DNA of 64,000 nucleotides, from assembly GCF_028767185.1 (NCBI RefSeq), contig NZ_JARACK010000002.1, forward strand, positions 124,001 through 188,000, given 5' to 3'. Positions 16,233 through 26,009 of this stretch are shown piece by piece. The notes under the pieces were generated by a model, which ran no database searches, was not told where the DNA came from, and saw only the letters and a list, made by a program, of their open reading frames with translations. Position numbers and translations under genes: made by a program. The first letter of the stretch is position 1; each line of letters opens with the position of its first letter. The stretch comes from Mangrovimonas aestuarii. Lineage in GTDB: Bacteria; Bacteroidota; Bacteroidia; Flavobacteriales; Flavobacteriaceae.

Positions 16233-18497
16233 ATGGCATTTGATATTGATATGATTAAAAAGGTATACAGCCAAATGGCCGAGCGCGTAGATAAGGCTCG
16301 CGACATTGTGGGTAAACCATTGACATTGTCTGAAAAGATTTTATATGCCCATCTTTGGGACGGAACACCTAATAAAGCGTTTGAAAGAGGGAAAGACTAT
16401 GTAGATTTTGCACCAGATCGTATCGCATGTCAAGATGCAACAGCTCAGATGGCTTTGTTGCAGTTCATGCAAGCAGGAAAAAGTAAAGTTGCGGTCCCAA
16501 CTACAGTTCACTGTGACCACTTAATCCAAGCGAAACAAGGTGCAGCAGCCGATTTAAAAAGAGCTAACGAAACAAGTAATGAGGTATTCGATTTCCTTGC
16601 ATCAGTTTCGAATAAATACGGTATCGGTTTCTGGAAACCAGGAGCTGGTATTATACATCAAGTAGTATTGGAAAACTATGCCTTCCCTGGAGGCATGATG
16701 ATTGGTACTGACTCACACACGGTTAACGCTGGTGGTCTTGGTATGGTTGCAGTAGGTGTTGGTGGTGCCGATGCAGTAGATGTAATGGCCGGAATGCCAT
16801 GGGAGCTTAAGTTTCCAAAATTAATTGGTGTTAAGCTTACAGGTAAATTAAACGGATGGACTTCAGCTAAGGACGTAATTTTAAAAGTAGCAGGTATTCT
16901 TACTGTAAAAGGTGGTACTGGTTGTATTGTTGAGTACTTTGGTTCTGGCGCGACTTCTATGTCTTGTACAGGTAAAGGAACCATTTGTAATATGGGAGCT
17001 GAAATTGGAGCAACGACATCAACTTTCGGATATGATGAGTCGATGGCACGCTACTTAAGAGCTACAGGAAGAGCAGAAGTGGCTGATGCAGCAAACAATA
17101 TCAAAGAATACTTAACTGCCGATGCTGAAGTATATGCTAATCCAGAACAATATTTCGATCAATTGATAGAGATTGATTTAGATACATTAAAACCTCACTT
17201 GAACGGACCATTTACTCCAGATTTGGCTACTCCAGTAGGTGAATTAGGTAAGAAAGCGGCTGAAAATGATTGGCCAATTAAAGTAGATTGGGGGTTAATT
17301 GGATCTTGTACAAATTCATCTTACGAAGATTTAACACGTGCAGCTTCTATTGCTAAACAAGCTGTTGACAAGAAAATAAAGGCAAAATCAGATTTTGGTA
17401 TCAATCCAGGGTCTGAACAAATCAGGTTTACTGCTGAACGTGATGGGTTATTGAAGATTTTCGAAGATCTTGATGCTACCATTTTTACTAATGCATGTGG
17501 ACCATGTATAGGACAGTGGGACAGAAGTGATTTAAAAGGGGATGAGAAGAACACCATTGTTCATTCCTTCAACCGAAATTTTTCCAAGCGTGCGGATGGA
17601 AACCCTAATACCCATGCTTTCGTAGGATCGCCTGAAATGGTAGCCGCAATTGCAATCTCAGGACGATTGGATTTCGATCCGATGAACGATACTTTAATCA
17701 ATGAGGATGGGGAGGAAGTGAAATTGGATGAACCAAAAGGAATTGAATTGCCACCAAACGGGTTTGATGTTGAGGATGCTGGATATGTAGAGCCGGTTGC
17801 CGATGGTAGTGGTGTAGAAGTTAGTGTAAATCCAACTTCAGAGCGTTTACAGTTATTAACGCCTTTCAAGCCTTGGGATGGTAAAAATCTTATGGGAACC
17901 AAGTTGCTTATCAAAGCATACGGAAAATGTACTACGGACCATATCTCCATGGCTGGGCCATGGCTGCGTTTTAGAGGGCATTTAGATAACATCTCCAACA
18001 ATATGTTGATTGGGGCAGTAAATGCATTCAATATGAAAACAAACTTCGTCAAGAACCAACTAACAGGTGAATACGAAGGTGTGCCAGATGCTCAAAGAGC
18101 ATACAAAGCAGCAGGAATAGAAACTGTTGTTGTTGGTGATCACAATTATGGTGAAGGATCTTCTCGCGAGCATGCTGCAATGGAACCTCGTCATTTAGGG
18201 GTTAAAGTAGTTTTGGTAAAGTCATTTGCACGTATCCATGAAACAAATCTTAAAAAACAGGGAATGTTGGGAATCACTTTCGCTAACGAAAGCGATTACG
18301 ATTTAATTAAAGAAGACGATACATTCAACTTTGTTGACTTGGCAGATTTTGCACCAGAAAAGGTATTAACTATTGAAGTTGTACATGCGGATGGTTCTAA
18401 AGATACCATTATGGCTAACCATACTTACAATGATTCACAAATCCAATGGTTTAGAGAAGGTTCTGCATTGAACCTAATTAAAAAACAAAACGCTTAA
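16233..18497 (+). CDS. acn: Aconitate hydratase, mitochondrial-type
   Basis: A second aconitase, 754 residues, of the mitochondrial/ACO2-like branch. Motifs include [32 protein letters not shown] (first cluster Cys), [12 protein letters not shown] (the CxxC pair of the 4Fe-4S cluster), and the C-terminal swivel-domain [19 protein letters not shown] with the substrate-binding Ser and Arg. The length matches the mitochondrial type rather than AcnA/IRP1 (about 890). It has its own leader after the acnB terminator and ends at a strong terminator. The two enzymes catalyse the same step; paired retention suggests different oxygen or iron sensitivity or a methylcitrate role for one. That is inference from known AcnA/AcnB differences in E. 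coli. Confidence 0.95.
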   Translation: MAFDIDMIKKVYSQMAERVDKARDIVGKPLTLSEKILYAHLWDGTPNKAFERGKDYVDFAPDRIACQDATAQMALLQFMQAGKSKVAVPTTVHCDHLIQAKQGAAADLKRANETSNEVFDFLASVSNKYGIGFWKPGAGIIHQVVLENYAFPGGMMIGTDSHTVNAGGLGMVAVGVGGADAVDVMAGMPWELKFPKLIGVKLTGKLNGWTSAKDVILKVAGILTVKGGTGCIVEYFGSGATSMSCTGKGTICNMGAEIGATTSTFGYDESMARYLRATGRAEVADAANNIKEYLTADAEVYANPEQYFDQLIEIDLDTLKPHLNGPFTPDLATPVGELGKKAAENDWPIKVDWGLIGSCTNSSYEDLTRAASIAKQAVDKKIKAKSDFGINPGSEQIRFTAERDGLLKIFEDLDATIFTNACGPCIGQWDRSDLKGDEKNTIVHSFNRNFSKRADGNPNTHAFVGSPEMVAAIAISGRLDFDPMNDTLINEDGEEVKLDEPKGIELPPNGFDVEDAGYVEPVADGSGVEVSVNPTSERLQLLTPFKPWDGKNLMGTKLLIKAYGKCTTDHISMAGPWLRFRGHLDNISNNMLIGAVNAFNMKTNFVKNQLTGEYEGVPDAQRAYKAAGIETVVVGDHNYGEGSSREHAAMEPRHLGVKVVLVKSFARIHETNLKKQGMLGITFANESDYDLIKEDDTFNFVDLADFAPEKVLTIEVVHADGSKDTIMANHTYNDSQIQWFREGSALNLIKKQNA

Positions 18498-18518
18498 TAA
18501 TAGAATATTCCAGTAATT

Positions 18519-18545
18519 AAAATCCAGCTATACGGCTGGATTTTT
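18519..18545 (+). terminator. Intrinsic terminator of the second aconitase gene
   Basis: A perfect 10-bp stem (AAAATCCAGC / GCTGGATTTT) with loop TATACG, ending in a T-run. It lies 22 bp after the stop codon. Confidence 0.85.
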
Positions 18546-18581
18546 GTTTATATCTAAACTTACGGTTTAGACTATTAATTG

Positions 18582-18589
18582 TATTTTTG
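18582..18589 (+). promoter_or_regulatory. Putative -7 element of mazG
   Basis: A perfect TATTTTTG located 15 bp before the mazG ATG and after the aconitase terminator. No good -33 TTTG is present at the usual distance. The short leader would be typical for this group. Confidence 0.45.
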
Positions 18590-18603
18590 AAAAAAACACA
18601 CCT

Positions 18604-19377
18604 ATGAATAGGAGAGAAGATCAACTCAAAGCTTTTGATAGATTATTGACGATTATGGATGAATTGCGTGAGCAGTGTCCGTGGGATAGAAAGCAAACCA
18701 TGGAAAGCTTACGTCATCTTACTATAGAGGAAATTTACGAGTTAGGAGATGCCATTCTTGACAATGATTTACAGGAGATTAAAAAAGAGTTGGGAGATGT
18801 GCTTTTGCATATCGTTTTTTATGCCAAAATAGGTAGCGAAAGCAACGGTTTTGATATTGCAGATGTATGCAATACGATTTGTGATAAATTAATAGAGCGC
18901 CATCCTCATATTTACGGAGATGTAGAAGTTGCAGATGAGGAAGAGGTTAAAAAGAATTGGGAAAACTTAAAACTAAAGGCAGGAAATAAAAGTGTATTAC
19001 AGGGTGTTCCCAATAGTTTGCCTGCACTGGTTAAAGCTAATCGTATTCAGGACAAGGTAGCTGGAGTAGGATTTGATTGGGAAGAACCAAATCAGGTTTG
19101 GGAGAAAGTTCAGGAAGAACTCAACGAGTTTAAACACGAAGTAGATTGCGGCAATACTGATGCAATGGAAAGTGAATTCGGAGACGTATTATTTTCTATG
19201 GTAAACTATGCTCGATTTCTTAAGATTAATCCGGAAAATGCTCTTGAAAGAACAAATAAAAAGTTTACCAAAAGATTTCAATATCTGGAAGAAAAAGCAA
19301 AGTCCCTTAATAAAACATTAAAAGATATGACTTTATCAGAGATGGATGTTTTTTGGGAAGAGGCTAAAAAAGTTTGA
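18604..19377 (+). CDS. mazG: Nucleoside triphosphate pyrophosphohydrolase MazG
   Basis: Hydrolyses NTPs and dNTPs to NMPs and pyrophosphate, cleaning aberrant nucleotides and influencing ppGpp. The 257-residue protein contains two MazG domains. The first has CPWDRKQTMESL, EEIYELGDAI and ELGDVLLHIVFYA (the ExxE...ExxD metal-binding pattern). The second has DWEEPNQVWEKVQEELNEF and ESEFGDVLFSMVNYARF. The end, TLSEMDVFWEEAKK, is typical. Length and order match E. coli MazG (263 residues). It is monocistronic, with a promoter-like element just upstream and a hairpin terminator downstream. Confidence 0.95.
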   Translation: MNRREDQLKAFDRLLTIMDELREQCPWDRKQTMESLRHLTIEEIYELGDAILDNDLQEIKKELGDVLLHIVFYAKIGSESNGFDIADVCNTICDKLIERHPHIYGDVEVADEEEVKKNWENLKLKAGNKSVLQGVPNSLPALVKANRIQDKVAGVGFDWEEPNQVWEKVQEELNEFKHEVDCGNTDAMESEFGDVLFSMVNYARFLKINPENALERTNKKFTKRFQYLEEKAKSLNKTLKDMTLSEMDVFWEEAKKV

Positions 19378-19552
19378 CTTTTTTCTATCTATATAATCCA
19401 AACCGAAAGCTTAACCGTATATAGGATAAGTAAGTGATACTAATTTTCCTGAATACAGTCGATTAATAGCATATCAGCATGATGTGTCACTTATTAGCTA
19501 TTTCTTTCTTCAATTTACGAAATAGCGGTTTAGTTAGTTTAGTTAGGGGCCA

Positions 19553-19593
19553 AAATCCTACTTGTAACTATTTACAAGTAGGATTTGGTTTTT
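19553..19593 (+). terminator. Terminator hairpin between mazG and the DUF349 gene
   Basis: A perfect 14-bp stem (19553-19566 with 19573-19586) and a 6-base loop, followed on the plus strand by GG and a T5 run. It suits mazG best. It sits just past the stop of the convergent minus-strand gene and may serve both. Confidence 0.75.
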
Positions 19594-19599
19594 ATAGGA

Positions 19600-21507
19600 C
19601 TAGTATAAATCTTTGATTTTAGATAATTTGGTTCTCCACAACTTTAGAGACTCCTTATGTCTCCTAATGTTCTTTTTCACATCCTTAACAACCGGATTAT
19701 CATCTTCAACATTAGTAAAAAACTGAAGGTTATTTTCCAGCTGATTGATTTCTCCTTTAATTTCATCAATTTTTTTACTGATAAAAATACGCTCACTATC
19801 AATAGCTCGTTGGTCGTCTGCGGAGTTCAAGTTTTCGAGTGTGTTTTCAAACTTGATCATTTCTGCATCATGCTTGTTAACATTAAGCGTGTTGAATAAA
19901 CCATCTAAAGATTTATTGAATTTACCCTCTATATAGCGCTTGTTTCTTGGAACTATACCTAGCGATTTCCATTTTTCTATAATAGCTTTAATACGCTCTA
20001 AATCGGCTTGGTGATCACCACTTAGTTCAATGTTTTTTATCTCATCCAACAAATCAGATTTTTGCTTAAAGGCTTCCATTTCTTCTTTGTTGGCAGCATT
20101 TTTAACAGCATGAAGACGATCAAAATAGTGGTTACAAGCAGCCTTGAATTGATTCCATATTTTATCGCTTTCTTTTCGAGGAACATGTCCAATAGATTTC
20201 CAATCCTTTTGGATTTTCTTCATTAAAGGTGTTACGGTCTCAAAATCATCACTGTCCTTATTATCTTCTGCAATGGTGATTAAATCAAGCTTACTTTGAA
20301 GATTGTCGTATTGTTCTTTTTTAAGGTTTTTATAGAAGACATTCTTTTTTCTGTTAAAAGCTCTTACAGCTTCTTTAAACTTGGCCCAAGTTTCTTCATT
20401 TACATTTAAAGGTACCTTTCCAGCATTGAAAAACTCTTCTCTAAGTGCCTCAACTTCCTTTATCTTATTTTGCCATACGTTATGGGATTTACCGCCATCT
20501 CCAGTAATGGCTTTTATTTTTTCTATAATCTCGATCTTTTTTTCAAGATTTTTTTCGTAGTGTTTTTCAATTTCAGCAAAATACGCCTGACGTTTATCGT
20601 GAATAGCTTTGGTAGCGGCTTTAAACTGTCCCCAAATTTCTTCACGGTGTTCGCGAGCTACGGGACCCAATTCTTCCTTCCAAATTTTATGTAGCGCTTG
20701 AAGTTCACGGAACGAACGATTTATGTTATCGTCTTTAGCTAGTTCTTGAGCTCGATATACAATTTTTTGTTTTTGTTCGAGATTATGTTTGAAATCTAAG
20801 TCACGAAGATCTCTGTTAATGTGTAAAAAGTCGTAAAAGCGTTCTACGTGATGGTGATAACTGTTCCAGGCGTTATTATATTTATCTCTTGGAATAGGAC
20901 CAGCAGTACGCCATTTTTCTTGAAGCTCCTTAAAATGTTTATAGGTAGTATTAATGTTTTCTTCAACATTAAGCAAGCCTTTGATTTCCTCAATTATAGC
21001 CAATCTTATTTCTAGATTGTCTTTAAGGTTATTTTCAATTGTCTTGTAATGCGTATGAAGTTTGTTGCGATACTCTTTGTAAGTATTTTTGAAATCCCTA
21101 TGTACTGGACTAGAGTAATAAAAATCTATTTCATTACCACCTTCGTTAATAAAGTCATCTTTCTTCTCTTCTATAAGTGCATTGTATTTTAAATTGAACT
21201 CCTTTTTTATGGCATCTACGTGAGCTCTTATAGCCTGTACTTTTTCGTTTGATACCAAGCGATCCAATTCAATCGATAAAGCATCCATAGACATTTTATC
21301 GTATTCTTTGAACTCTATAATATGACGCTCACTGTTACCTTCGTCTTCTGCATCTTCAGCATTAGAGTCGTCAATTTCATTTATTAACGAATCATCCTCG
21401 TGATTTTGTGTGTTTAGATCTGAATTTTCGTCTTTAGGGATTACTTGGTTTGTTGATTTTTGTTCTTCTGTTCCTTCTGCATGTTGCAGGTTATCTTGCT
21501 CTGACAT
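19600..21507 (-). CDS. DUF349 domain-containing protein
   Basis: A 635-residue, highly charged cytoplasmic protein with no signal peptide or membrane segment. After an acidic low-complexity N-terminus (about 1-65), the body consists of repeated helical units of about 75 residues. These share the DUF349 pattern, with a central WK/WR motif (LQEKWRTAGPIPRDKYNNAW, IQKDWKSIGHVPRKESDKIW, IEKWKSLGIVPRNKRYIEGK). The C-terminus is coiled-coil-like. Its molecular function is unknown; the family is widespread in Bacteroidetes and single-copy here. The gene is preceded by aroE and the DUF368 pair on the same strand, with about 100 bp between. Confidence 0.85.
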   Translation of the reverse strand: MSEQDNLQHAEGTEEQKSTNQVIPKDENSDLNTQNHEDDSLINEIDDSNAEDAEDEGNSERHIIEFKEYDKMSMDALSIELDRLVSNEKVQAIRAHVDAIKKEFNLKYNALIEEKKDDFINEGGNEIDFYYSSPVHRDFKNTYKEYRNKLHTHYKTIENNLKDNLEIRLAIIEEIKGLLNVEENINTTYKHFKELQEKWRTAGPIPRDKYNNAWNSYHHHVERFYDFLHINRDLRDLDFKHNLEQKQKIVYRAQELAKDDNINRSFRELQALHKIWKEELGPVAREHREEIWGQFKAATKAIHDKRQAYFAEIEKHYEKNLEKKIEIIEKIKAITGDGGKSHNVWQNKIKEVEALREEFFNAGKVPLNVNEETWAKFKEAVRAFNRKKNVFYKNLKKEQYDNLQSKLDLITIAEDNKDSDDFETVTPLMKKIQKDWKSIGHVPRKESDKIWNQFKAACNHYFDRLHAVKNAANKEEMEAFKQKSDLLDEIKNIELSGDHQADLERIKAIIEKWKSLGIVPRNKRYIEGKFNKSLDGLFNTLNVNKHDAEMIKFENTLENLNSADDQRAIDSERIFISKKIDEIKGEINQLENNLQFFTNVEDDNPVVKDVKKNIRRHKESLKLWRTKLSKIKDLY

Positions 21508-21608
21508 TGTAAAAATGTTTTTGTTATCGTTTGTTTCGCCTTTAAATATAATAACAACTCTTTTATAAACAAAACACTTCAGCGGTTTTGGCCGAGTACT
21601 TTTTTAAT

Positions 21609-22349
21609 TTATAGTATGTTCCAGATTTCCCAGGCTTTTTCGGCTTGAAGTTGTAGCATTTTTAATCCATTTAAGGCAGTAGCTTCTTGGGCTCTTCCTA
21701 ATTTTAGAAAGGTTGTTTCTTCCGGGTTGTAGATTAGATCAAATAGCAAGTGATTTGAAGTAATGGCTTGATAATGCAATTCTGGTCTGCTAAGGATATT
21801 GGGGAATGTACCTAGAGGTGTACAATTAATGATGAGTGGATAATTCGCAATGATGCCATGGGTTAAGGTTCGGTAAGTGTAATCAATACCTTTGTCCATA
21901 TTCCGGGATACAAATGAATATTGAATACCCAATAACTCTAAGGCATATGCAATAGCTTTGCTGGCTCCACCAGTTCCTAAGATTAGGGCTTTGCTATGGT
22001 TTGGTTCCAAGTATGGTTCTAAAGCCATTTTAAAACCATAGAAATCGGTATTATACCCAATAAGCTCTCCTTCTGAAGTTATTTTGATGGTATTGACGGC
22101 GCCAATTCGTTTTGCGTCTTCATTTAAGTGGGATAAATACGGAATGATTTTTTCCTTGTATGGAATGGTCACGTTGAAACCACAAATGTCCTTAGTATTT
22201 CGAAGAATTTTAGGAAACTCAGTGATATCCTTTATATCAAAATTTTGATAAGATGCATTGGTTATGTTTTCCTTTTCAAACTTATCTGAAAAGTATTTTT
22301 GCGAAAAGGAGTAAGCAACATCCCGACCAATTAACCCAAACTTACGCAT
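21609..22349 (-). CDS. aroE: Shikimate dehydrogenase
   Basis: Reduces 3-dehydroshikimate to shikimate with NADPH in aromatic amino acid synthesis. The ATG at 22349 gives 246 residues starting MRKFGLIGRDVAYSFSQKYF, the normal flavobacterial start; an upstream ATG at 22373 would overlap the preceding gene by 32 bases rather than 8. Visible motifs are the substrate-binding NVTIPYKEKI with catalytic Lys and YNTDFYGF with the paired Asp. The Rossmann GTGGASKAIAYAL and the C-terminal NGLKMLQLQAEKAWEIW are also present. The protein is somewhat short compared with E. coli AroE (272 residues), as in other Bacteroidetes. It overlaps the second DUF368 gene. Confidence 0.93.
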   Translation of the reverse strand: MRKFGLIGRDVAYSFSQKYFSDKFEKENITNASYQNFDIKDITEFPKILRNTKDICGFNVTIPYKEKIIPYLSHLNEDAKRIGAVNTIKITSEGELIGYNTDFYGFKMALEPYLEPNHSKALILGTGGASKAIAYALELLGIQYSFVSRNMDKGIDYTYRTLTHGIIANYPLIINCTPLGTFPNILSRPELHYQAITSNHLLFDLIYNPEETTFLKLGRAQEATALNGLKMLQLQAEKAWEIWNIL

Positions 22350-23361
22350 GTTTTTTTCTAGTTTTTTGTCCATAAAGCTCCAATCCCAAAACTATACCAA
22401 TTCCTAATAGGATAAAACCAATGGCTATAAAGGTGTCTTGGTTGAAATTGGGTAGATAACGTTCGTAATTTTCAATTACCTTAGAGCCAGTAGAGTCTAG
22501 AACAAAATTCCCCTTTACATTGGTTTTGTAAATTGTTTGCTTCCAGGGCCAAACTACACCAAGAGAACCAACAATGAATCCAATAATAGCCGAAATCGTA
22601 ATGTTTTTGTAATGTTTTAGAATGTAACTCAGTAAGTGTGAAAACGATATCAATCCGGTTATGGATCCAAGCGTAAAAACAGCAAGTACTTTTAGCATTC
22701 TCATTCGTTCAGGATTTCTTGTCCATCCAAAATCACCACTTATTATATCGGCAAAGGTGTCATATAGTGCATTTACTGAATCTACTAAAAGTAATACATA
22801 GTTACCTAGTAATATCAATATAAACGACCCTGAGAAGCCCGGTAAAGTCATTCCAGATACGCTAATAATACCACAGAAGAAAACAAAGAATAGGTTGTCG
22901 TTTTCTTTTGCAGGATCTAAAAAACTAATGCTTAAACCAGCAATAATCCCCAAAGCTAAAGACAGATATGTTTTGGTTTGCCAATCCTTAAAATCTTTAC
23001 TAATGTAGAAAATGGAGCCTATTATCATTCCAAAGAATACACTCCATACATAGAGCTCGTGGTGTTTAATAAGGTAATCCAAAAGTTTGGAAACGCTAAA
23101 ATAACTAACCACCATCCCGGAAATAAGTAGGGAAAGGAAGCGACCATTGATGTAGCGGTAAAAACTCTTAAAGCCTCGATTGAAAAGCAACATGAAAGCC
23201 TTTCTGTTTACTTTTTGAAGAGAGTAAATAAACTCTTCATAAAATCCAGCCACAAATGCCACAACACCACCAGACACACCGGGAACTTTATTGGCAGCAC
23301 CCATTCCTAAGCCTTTTAAAAACAAGAATATTTTGTCAGAAAATGTCCTGGTACTTTCCAT
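22342..23361 (-). CDS. DUF368 membrane protein (PopT-like), second copy
   Basis: A 339-residue polytopic membrane protein of the DUF368 family. The hallmark GAANKVPGVSGGVVAFVAGFYEE is near the N-terminus and the related MTLPGFSGSFILILLGNY is near the middle; these form a two-repeat architecture. Recent work places DUF368 proteins (PopT) as recyclers of undecaprenyl phosphate across the inner membrane. It lies directly after a first DUF368 copy, with a 1-base TAATG overlap, and before aroE. Compared with the first copy, the hallmark Ala-Asp pair is changed to Ala-Asn (GAADAVPG versus GAANKVPG). This may mean different substrates or partners, but that is inference. Confidence 0.9.
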   Translation of the reverse strand: MESTRTFSDKIFLFLKGLGMGAANKVPGVSGGVVAFVAGFYEEFIYSLQKVNRKAFMLLFNRGFKSFYRYINGRFLSLLISGMVVSYFSVSKLLDYLIKHHELYVWSVFFGMIIGSIFYISKDFKDWQTKTYLSLALGIIAGLSISFLDPAKENDNLFFVFFCGIISVSGMTLPGFSGSFILILLGNYVLLLVDSVNALYDTFADIISGDFGWTRNPERMRMLKVLAVFTLGSITGLISFSHLLSYILKHYKNITISAIIGFIVGSLGVVWPWKQTIYKTNVKGNFVLDSTGSKVIENYERYLPNFNQDTFIAIGFILLGIGIVLGLELYGQKTRKKHA

Positions 23362-24368
23362 TAACGCTGTTTTGAACCGATACTTTCCAAAATAAAAATA
23401 GTCAAAAATCCAATTACCATCAATCCAACGGCAGGAAGTATTTGAGTTGATATACCATCATTGATTGTAGAATATTCAGAGGTCAAAACACTACGCTCTA
23501 AAATAGTTTTATAGGTTTCGAAATCATGGTTTTGTTGCTGGAAAATAGATAGGGTTCCCATAGAAGAAACATCACTAAAAGGAATAACTTTTCCGCTATC
23601 ACGCTCTAAAACAGAAATGGTAGCTTTCCAAGGCCATACTTTATTTAGCGAACCAAAAATAAAGCCCGTTAGTAATGCTAGAGTACTATTATGGTAATTT
23701 TTAAACAACCATTTTAGAACACGGCTAAAACTCAAAAGTCCAACCAAAGCTCCCATTGCAAATAGAGCTATTCTTTTTAGATCGAAATTATGAAAGGCAT
23801 CACTTAAGGTTTTATATGCTCCTAAAATGACCAAAATAAACGAACCTGAAATTCCTGGCAGAATCATGGCGCAAATAGCTATAGCTCCTGCAAAAAATAG
23901 AAAAAACGAATTTGTATTCCCTGCTAAAGAGGGAAGCGTAGTGATGTAATAAGCAATTGCGGCACCAACTAATAGTGCTAAAATGGTGAGTGGTCTCCAA
24001 CTAGTGATTTGCTTGCCTACATAGTAAATACTTGCTACAATTAATCCGAAGAAAAACGACCAAATTAAGATAGGTTGATTTTCAATTAGGTATTTAGCGA
24101 GCCTCATAAAAGATACGAAGCTAACAATGATGCCAGAAAGGAGAGCTAAAATGAAGTTACCGTTTAGCTGTTTCCAAAAGGGTTTGATTCCCTGTTTAAA
24201 AAGGGTTTTAAACAAATCGATATTAATATTGCTTATAGTAGCAATAAGCTCTTCGTATATTCCAGATATAAAGGCTATTGTTCCTCCAGATACACCAGGT
24301 ACAGCATCAGCTGCTCCCATGGCAATTCCTTTTAGACTTATAATTAGGTAATCTTTTAGTCTGCGCAT
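23361..24368 (-). CDS. DUF368 membrane protein (PopT-like), first copy
   Basis: A 335-residue polytopic membrane protein of the DUF368 family, with GAADAVPGVSGGTIAFISGIYEE near the N-terminus and MILPGISGSFILVILGAY in the middle. The predicted start at 24368 (MRRLKDYLIISLKG) is preferred over the ATG at 24404, because a promoter-like CAAAGGTA (minus strand TACCTTTG) lies between them at 24392-24399. Family knowledge suggests it returns undecaprenyl phosphate to the cytoplasmic face for cell-wall and polysaccharide synthesis. It heads a minus-strand unit with the second copy and aroE. Confidence 0.9.
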   Translation of the reverse strand: MRRLKDYLIISLKGIAMGAADAVPGVSGGTIAFISGIYEELIATISNINIDLFKTLFKQGIKPFWKQLNGNFILALLSGIIVSFVSFMRLAKYLIENQPILIWSFFFGLIVASIYYVGKQITSWRPLTILALLVGAAIAYYITTLPSLAGNTNSFFLFFAGAIAICAMILPGISGSFILVILGAYKTLSDAFHNFDLKRIALFAMGALVGLLSFSRVLKWLFKNYHNSTLALLTGFIFGSLNKVWPWKATISVLERDSGKVIPFSDVSSMGTLSIFQQQNHDFETYKTILERSVLTSEYSTINDGISTQILPAVGLMVIGFLTIFILESIGSKQR

Positions 24369-24391
24369 TGTAGGGTTTATGTAAAGAAACC

Positions 24392-24399
24392 CAAAGGTA
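24392..24399 (-). promoter_or_regulatory. Putative -7 element of the DUF368-aroE unit
   Basis: On the minus strand it reads TACCTTTG, a perfect TAnnTTTG match, 24 bp before the ATG at 24368. The -33 element is weak. Its position inside the longer possible ORF argues for the internal start. Confidence 0.45.
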
Positions 24400-24466
24400 A
24401 GCAATTATTACAGACCTCCGATGTAATTTCCTTAGTTAGGAATATGTTTGTAAAATGGTATTTAGG

Positions 24467-25861
24467 TTACTTCTCAGAGGCGTTTAAAGCCTTTTTGATA
24501 AGTGGGTGTTCACTAAATTCAGGAAACAATTCATCAATGATAAATACATATTCACCATTGTTCTTTAGTGCATTTTTTAAGTGGTATGTACCTTTATCCG
24601 ATTCATGTAGCGAAAAGTAAAGTCCGCTTAAGCGATATTCTATTTCTGCATTTTCGGGATAGAACTCTATAGCTTGTAATAGGTTATGAATTGCAGCTTC
24701 CTGCTCTCCCAAATTTATAAGTAAATCACAACGCAACAACCAAGTTTCAAGTTCGTAATTACCTAGCTCAATAGCACGCTTTAATCCATATTCTGCTTCT
24801 TCAATGTAGTTCAGTCTATGGTTGATTTTAGCGTAAAGTTTCCAGTAATGAACATTTTCACTATCAATGTTTAAGGCCTTATTGATATAGTAAAGTGCCT
24901 TTTGGTAATTTTTGCTTCTTATGTAAAACTTAGTGATTGCACTCCAGCCTTTATCCAATAAAGGATCTTCATGGATGGTCTTTTTGTAAAACTTAATGGC
25001 AAGCTCTTTTTGTTTTAGCTTTTCATGGCAATATCCTGTTCGAAGTAAAGCAAAAGATGTAGGGTCGTCCAGTTCCAATGTAGTGCTATAGCACTCAATA
25101 GCTTCATTGTAACGACCAAGCTTTTCTAAAGTCTTACCTTTTTCTAAATACGCACCAACAAAAGTATCATCAGATATGATGGCAAAATCATAAGCGGCAA
25201 GAGCTTTTTTGTAATCCTTTAAGGAATAGTATTGCTTGCCCAATTGATGCCAAGCTACTTCGCAATACGGGTTTTTGTCCAAGAAGATGTTAAGGTACTC
25301 AATCGCATCTTCATGTTGTTCCAAAAAGTCGAAACAGTAAATCATATTGTAAAGAGATGAATAGTCAGAATTATCATCTTCCATACATTTCATAAAGCAA
25401 AGCTTGGCTTCCTCAAATTGATCCATAAACAAATATTCCATTCCCATTAAAGAGTAAAGATCTGTAGTGTCTTCGGCGATATCAACCGCCTGTTGTAATA
25501 CAGAAATAGCCTTTAGGTGTTGATCTCGTTTAGAGAAAATGTTAGCTTTTTGAATGTAGATTTCTTCGTTCTGAGGTTCTAAAGTGTAAAGATTATTCAA
25601 TAACTCGTCTGCCTCATCCAGTTTATTTTCAAATACTAGCACTTCAACTCTAAATAGTTTTAGGTTGATAGAGGTCGGGTGTTGATCCAAGCCCAATTTA
25701 ATGGCTTTTTTGGCCAACGCTACTTTACCAAGATCCAAGTAGTGGTGGATAATGTTCTCAAACTCTTCGGAATCGAAAAACAACACATGGTTGGTTTTCA
25801 GCATGGATTCGAATTTGGTGAGCGGTAAATTGTTGTTGTTCTGGTTAGGATTTAACTCCAT
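24467..25861 (-). CDS. Tetratricopeptide repeat protein
   Basis: A 464-residue soluble protein made of consecutive TPR-like helix pairs from about residue 40 onwards. Examples are AWHQLGKQYYSLKDYKKALAAY, AYLEKGKTLEKLGRYNEAIE and LYYINKALNIDSENVHYWKL. There is no signal peptide. TPR arrays mediate protein-protein contacts and the partners cannot be read from sequence. The start is ATG at 25861. The gene stands upstream of the DUF368-aroE unit, which may have its own promoter, so co-expression is uncertain. Confidence 0.88.
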   Translation of the reverse strand: MELNPNQNNNNLPLTKFESMLKTNHVLFFDSEEFENIIHHYLDLGKVALAKKAIKLGLDQHPTSINLKLFRVEVLVFENKLDEADELLNNLYTLEPQNEEIYIQKANIFSKRDQHLKAISVLQQAVDIAEDTTDLYSLMGMEYLFMDQFEEAKLCFMKCMEDDNSDYSSLYNMIYCFDFLEQHEDAIEYLNIFLDKNPYCEVAWHQLGKQYYSLKDYKKALAAYDFAIISDDTFVGAYLEKGKTLEKLGRYNEAIECYSTTLELDDPTSFALLRTGYCHEKLKQKELAIKFYKKTIHEDPLLDKGWSAITKFYIRSKNYQKALYYINKALNIDSENVHYWKLYAKINHRLNYIEEAEYGLKRAIELGNYELETWLLRCDLLINLGEQEAAIHNLLQAIEFYPENAEIEYRLSGLYFSLHESDKGTYHLKNALKNNGEYVFIIDELFPEFSEHPLIKKALNASEK

Positions 25862-26009
25862 AAGCTCTTAAAAATGGTTCTACATTCATAAAATTAGCGT
25901 TCTATTGAGTACGCTCAAGTTGATTGTCTAAATGTTTTTAACAAAGTAATCAACAGTGGGTTAGGTTGGTGAGTTGTTGAAAGATAGCTTTTCTTGCTAG
26001 AAGGTTAGA

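Noticed and set aside
17561-18052. 163-codon open frame on the minus strand inside the second aconitase gene
   Set aside because: It lies wholly opposite a strongly supported aconitase, has low-complexity Ser/Pro-rich translation and no family resemblance.
19528-19548. Two copies of TTTAGTTAG in tandem
   Set aside because: Only two 9-bp units in an AT-rich intergenic region; likely chance.
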